64,000 nucleotides of DNA from Vibrio sp. S9_S30 (GTDB lineage: Bacteria; Pseudomonadota; Gammaproteobacteria; Enterobacterales; Vibrionaceae), in NCBI RefSeq assembly GCF_014694455.1, contig NZ_JAAUWT010000005.1, positions 124,001 through 188,000 of the forward strand, written 5' to 3'. Shown here one piece after another: positions 62,582-64,000 of this stretch (positions are counted from its first letter, which is position 1; each line of letters starts with the position of its first letter). The notes below the pieces were generated by a model, which worked only from the letters and a program-made list of their open reading frames with translations, was not told where the DNA came from and searched no databases. The position numbers were made by a program, and so were the translations under genes.

Positions 62582-64000
62582 CGTCTGACCCTTCCAATTC
62601 CCATTCTTTGTATTTCCTTTCTAACGTTTTTCTGGCTACACCCAATTGGCGTGACGCTGCCGATTTATTGCCATCATGATGGGAAACAACCTGTTTAATG
62701 TGCCGTTTTTCGACTTCTTTTAAACTCCATTCATTGGGGTAACCTAATATTTCATCGCTTCGGTAATCGGGTAAGCTCGGCAGTGCTTCTAGTGACGTTG
62801 TCACGGATATGCTGGTCTGAACAGGCTGTGAGTAATCTGCGTTAAGCTCTCGCCAATGATGTGCCGGTGGTTTGCCGAGTAGAATGCAGCGCTCCATTAA
62901 ATTTTTTAGTTCACGTATGTTGCCTGGCCAATCGTAATCGTGCATCGCAAGTATGTCTTCATGCGCCCATTTTGGTTCGGGCATGCCCAGTTCTTTGGCT
63001 AGCGTTTTGGTAAAAAAAGGCACTAAATCGATTAAATCGGTTTTTCTTTCCCTCAAAGGCGGCACATCGATTTTTAGCACGTTCAGTCGATAGTAGAGAT
63101 CTTTTCGGAACGTACCCGCATCCACTTCCTCTTTAAGGTTTCTGTTGGTGGCCGCGACGATTCGGACATCGACACTGATTTCTTTTTCACTGCCCACTGG
63201 ACGAATGGTTCTCTGCTCTAGAACTCTAAGGAGAGAAGATTGCATGGCAATGGGCATTTCTCCGATTTCATCCAAAAACAGGGTGCCGCCACTGGCCACT
63301 CGAAAGAGACCTTCTCGGCTTTTTTTGGCACCAGTAAACGCCCCAGCCGTATGACCAAACAGTTCACTTTCGAGGAGCTCTGGCGCAATGGCTCCGCAAT
63401 TGATGGGCACAAAGGGACCGGTTCGACCACTGGCGACATGGACACCACGTGCGACCAATTCTTTTCCGGTCCCCGATTCACCTTCGATTAAGATGGAGGC
63501 CCGAGATGGTGCAAACTGCCCCATTAATTGTTTGAGTGATTTCGTTTTTTCCGAATGGCCAATCATTTCACTGCTGATGAGGCGCTGAACATCGCGCGTC
63601 AGAGCATGATTGAGCCGCTGCGATAAGCGCCTATCCATACAGCGTTGAACGGATTGCAGCATTTGTTCTAGGTTAAACGGTTTAAGTATGAAATCCGTCG
63701 CGCCCAGTTTTAATGCACTGATTGCCGTATCTAAATCCGCATACCCTGTCATGAAAATGACGTCGCAGCGGCGGTCGTCGTCGTTAAAGGCTTCTGCCCA
63801 TTCAATTCCAGACCGACCCGGTAAATTAATGTCTAGGATGATCAAGTCGTAATGATTTTCTTGCCGCGATGTTTCCGCTTCTTCAATGCTGCCTTTGCAG
63901 TCAACTTTAGAAAACCATTTGCCCAGCGCTTTTTTCAATATCGTTTGCATGCCCACTTCATCATCGACCACCAAAACGGAAAACGCTTGGTATTTGCCGA
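62571..64000 (-). CDS. Sigma-54-dependent response regulator, DctD-like, start outside window
   Basis: At least 467 residues. Receiver domain with the acidic pair VVDDE and phospho-acceptor Asp in LIILDINLPGRSG; AAA+ domain with GESGTGKELVARGVH, the sigma-54 contact loop GAFTGAKK, GGTLFLDEIGEMP and R-finger region; C-terminal Fis-type helix-turn-helix NKSAASRQLGVARKTLERKYKEW. The frame stays open to base 64000 and the residues before it (GKYQAFSVL) complete the first receiver strand, so the true start is beyond the window. A matS match lies in the linker at 62792. Confidence 0.93.
   Translation of the reverse strand, partial: GKYQAFSVLVVDDEVGMQTILKKALGKWFSKVDCKGSIEEAETSRQENHYDLIILDINLPGRSGIEWAEAFNDDDRRCDVIFMTGYADLDTAISALKLGATDFILKPFNLEQMLQSVQRCMDRRLSQRLNHALTRDVQRLISSEMIGHSEKTKSLKQLMGQFAPSRASILIEGESGTGKELVARGVHVASGRTGPFVPINCGAIAPELLESELFGHTAGAFTGAKKSREGLFRVASGGTLFLDEIGEMPIAMQSSLLRVLEQRTIRPVGSEKEISVDVRIVAATNRNLKEEVDAGTFRKDLYYRLNVLKIDVPPLRERKTDLIDLVPFFTKTLAKELGMPEPKWAHEDILAMHDYDWPGNIRELKNLMERCILLGKPPAHHWRELNADYSQPVQTSISVTTSLEALPSLPDYRSDEILGYPNEWSLKEVEKRHIKQVVSHHDGNKSAASRQLGVARKTLERKYKEWELEGSDDAV
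62792..62804. promoter_or_regulatory. matS: matS site 3 (MatP-binding)
   Basis: GTGACGTTGTCAC matches GTGACRNYGTCAC exactly, inside the sigma-54 regulator gene. Confidence 0.85.

Noticed and set aside
1..64000. Integrated prophage, transposon, CRISPR array or defence island
   Set aside because: No integrase, transposase, structural phage gene, cas gene or spaced repeat array was found on either strand.

Overview
The window comes from the terminus region of the main chromosome of a Vibrio-like gammaproteobacterium. Gene order and protein sequences point this way: fabA/lon-like/matP/DUF3634, ccoNOQP-ccoGHIS-type cluster followed by fnr-uspE-ttcA, potABC with two potD copies, a formate dehydrogenase cluster with DUF3305/DUF3306, and a FIST/hybrid-kinase pair like V. 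cholerae VpsV/VpsS. The terminus assignment rests on the sequence itself: a dif-type XerCD site lies at 8060-8087, three exact matches to the MatP-binding consensus (matS) lie at 9223, 16418 and 62792, and matP is present at 2543-2992.

Region by region. 1-3809: fatty-acid gene fabA with tandem FabR and FadR sites, a Lon-family protease, matP, a small membrane protein, and a small exported protein resembling a free-standing TolA C-terminal domain. 3810-8375: a stand-alone A-T-TE nonribosomal peptide synthetase whose thioesterase has a cysteine nucleophile, flanked by gene-poor DNA; the stretch behind it holds dif. 8376-12103: hybrid histidine kinase plus FIST protein (NO/heme-type sensing) and a small membrane protein. 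12364-19374: cbb3 cytochrome oxidase and its assembly genes, read together with the oxygen regulator fnr (19474), uspE and ttcA. 22561-25001: alpha-galactosidase melA divergent from a MelR-like regulator, with no permease. 25029-27299: three-gene operon with a Bax-like glucosaminidase. 27819-32893: spermidine/norspermidine ABC importer with two divergent binding proteins. 32987-35125: sirtuin cobB and ammonium channel amt. 35554-37257: orphan soluble histidine kinase.

37444-46774: a complete cysteine-type, membrane-bound formate dehydrogenase locus (catalytic, iron-sulfur and cytochrome b subunits, Tat-signal small protein, TorD-like chaperone, polyferredoxin, DUF3306, DUF3305) with divergent fdhD. 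47065-48972: chemoreceptor. 49382-49567: tiny membrane protein. 49702-58485: an eight-gene polyol operon (binding protein, two permeases, ATPase, long-chain polyol dehydrogenase, SDR dehydrogenase, xylulokinase, AraC regulator), probably oxidising pentitols or hexitols and feeding D-xylulose 5-phosphate to the pentose phosphate pathway; a helically phased direct repeat upstream is a candidate operator. 58771-60363: ABC-F ATPase ybiT. 60545-64000: DctB/DctD-like sensor kinase and sigma-54 activator, the latter cut by the window edge.

Most genes are ordinary core or niche-adaptation genes. The most unusual content is beside dif: the A-T-TE(Cys) synthetase, the TolA-domain-like secreted protein and a near-identical 21-bp repeat at 53-73 and 3852-3872. 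No tRNA, rRNA, CRISPR array, transposase or integrase was seen.
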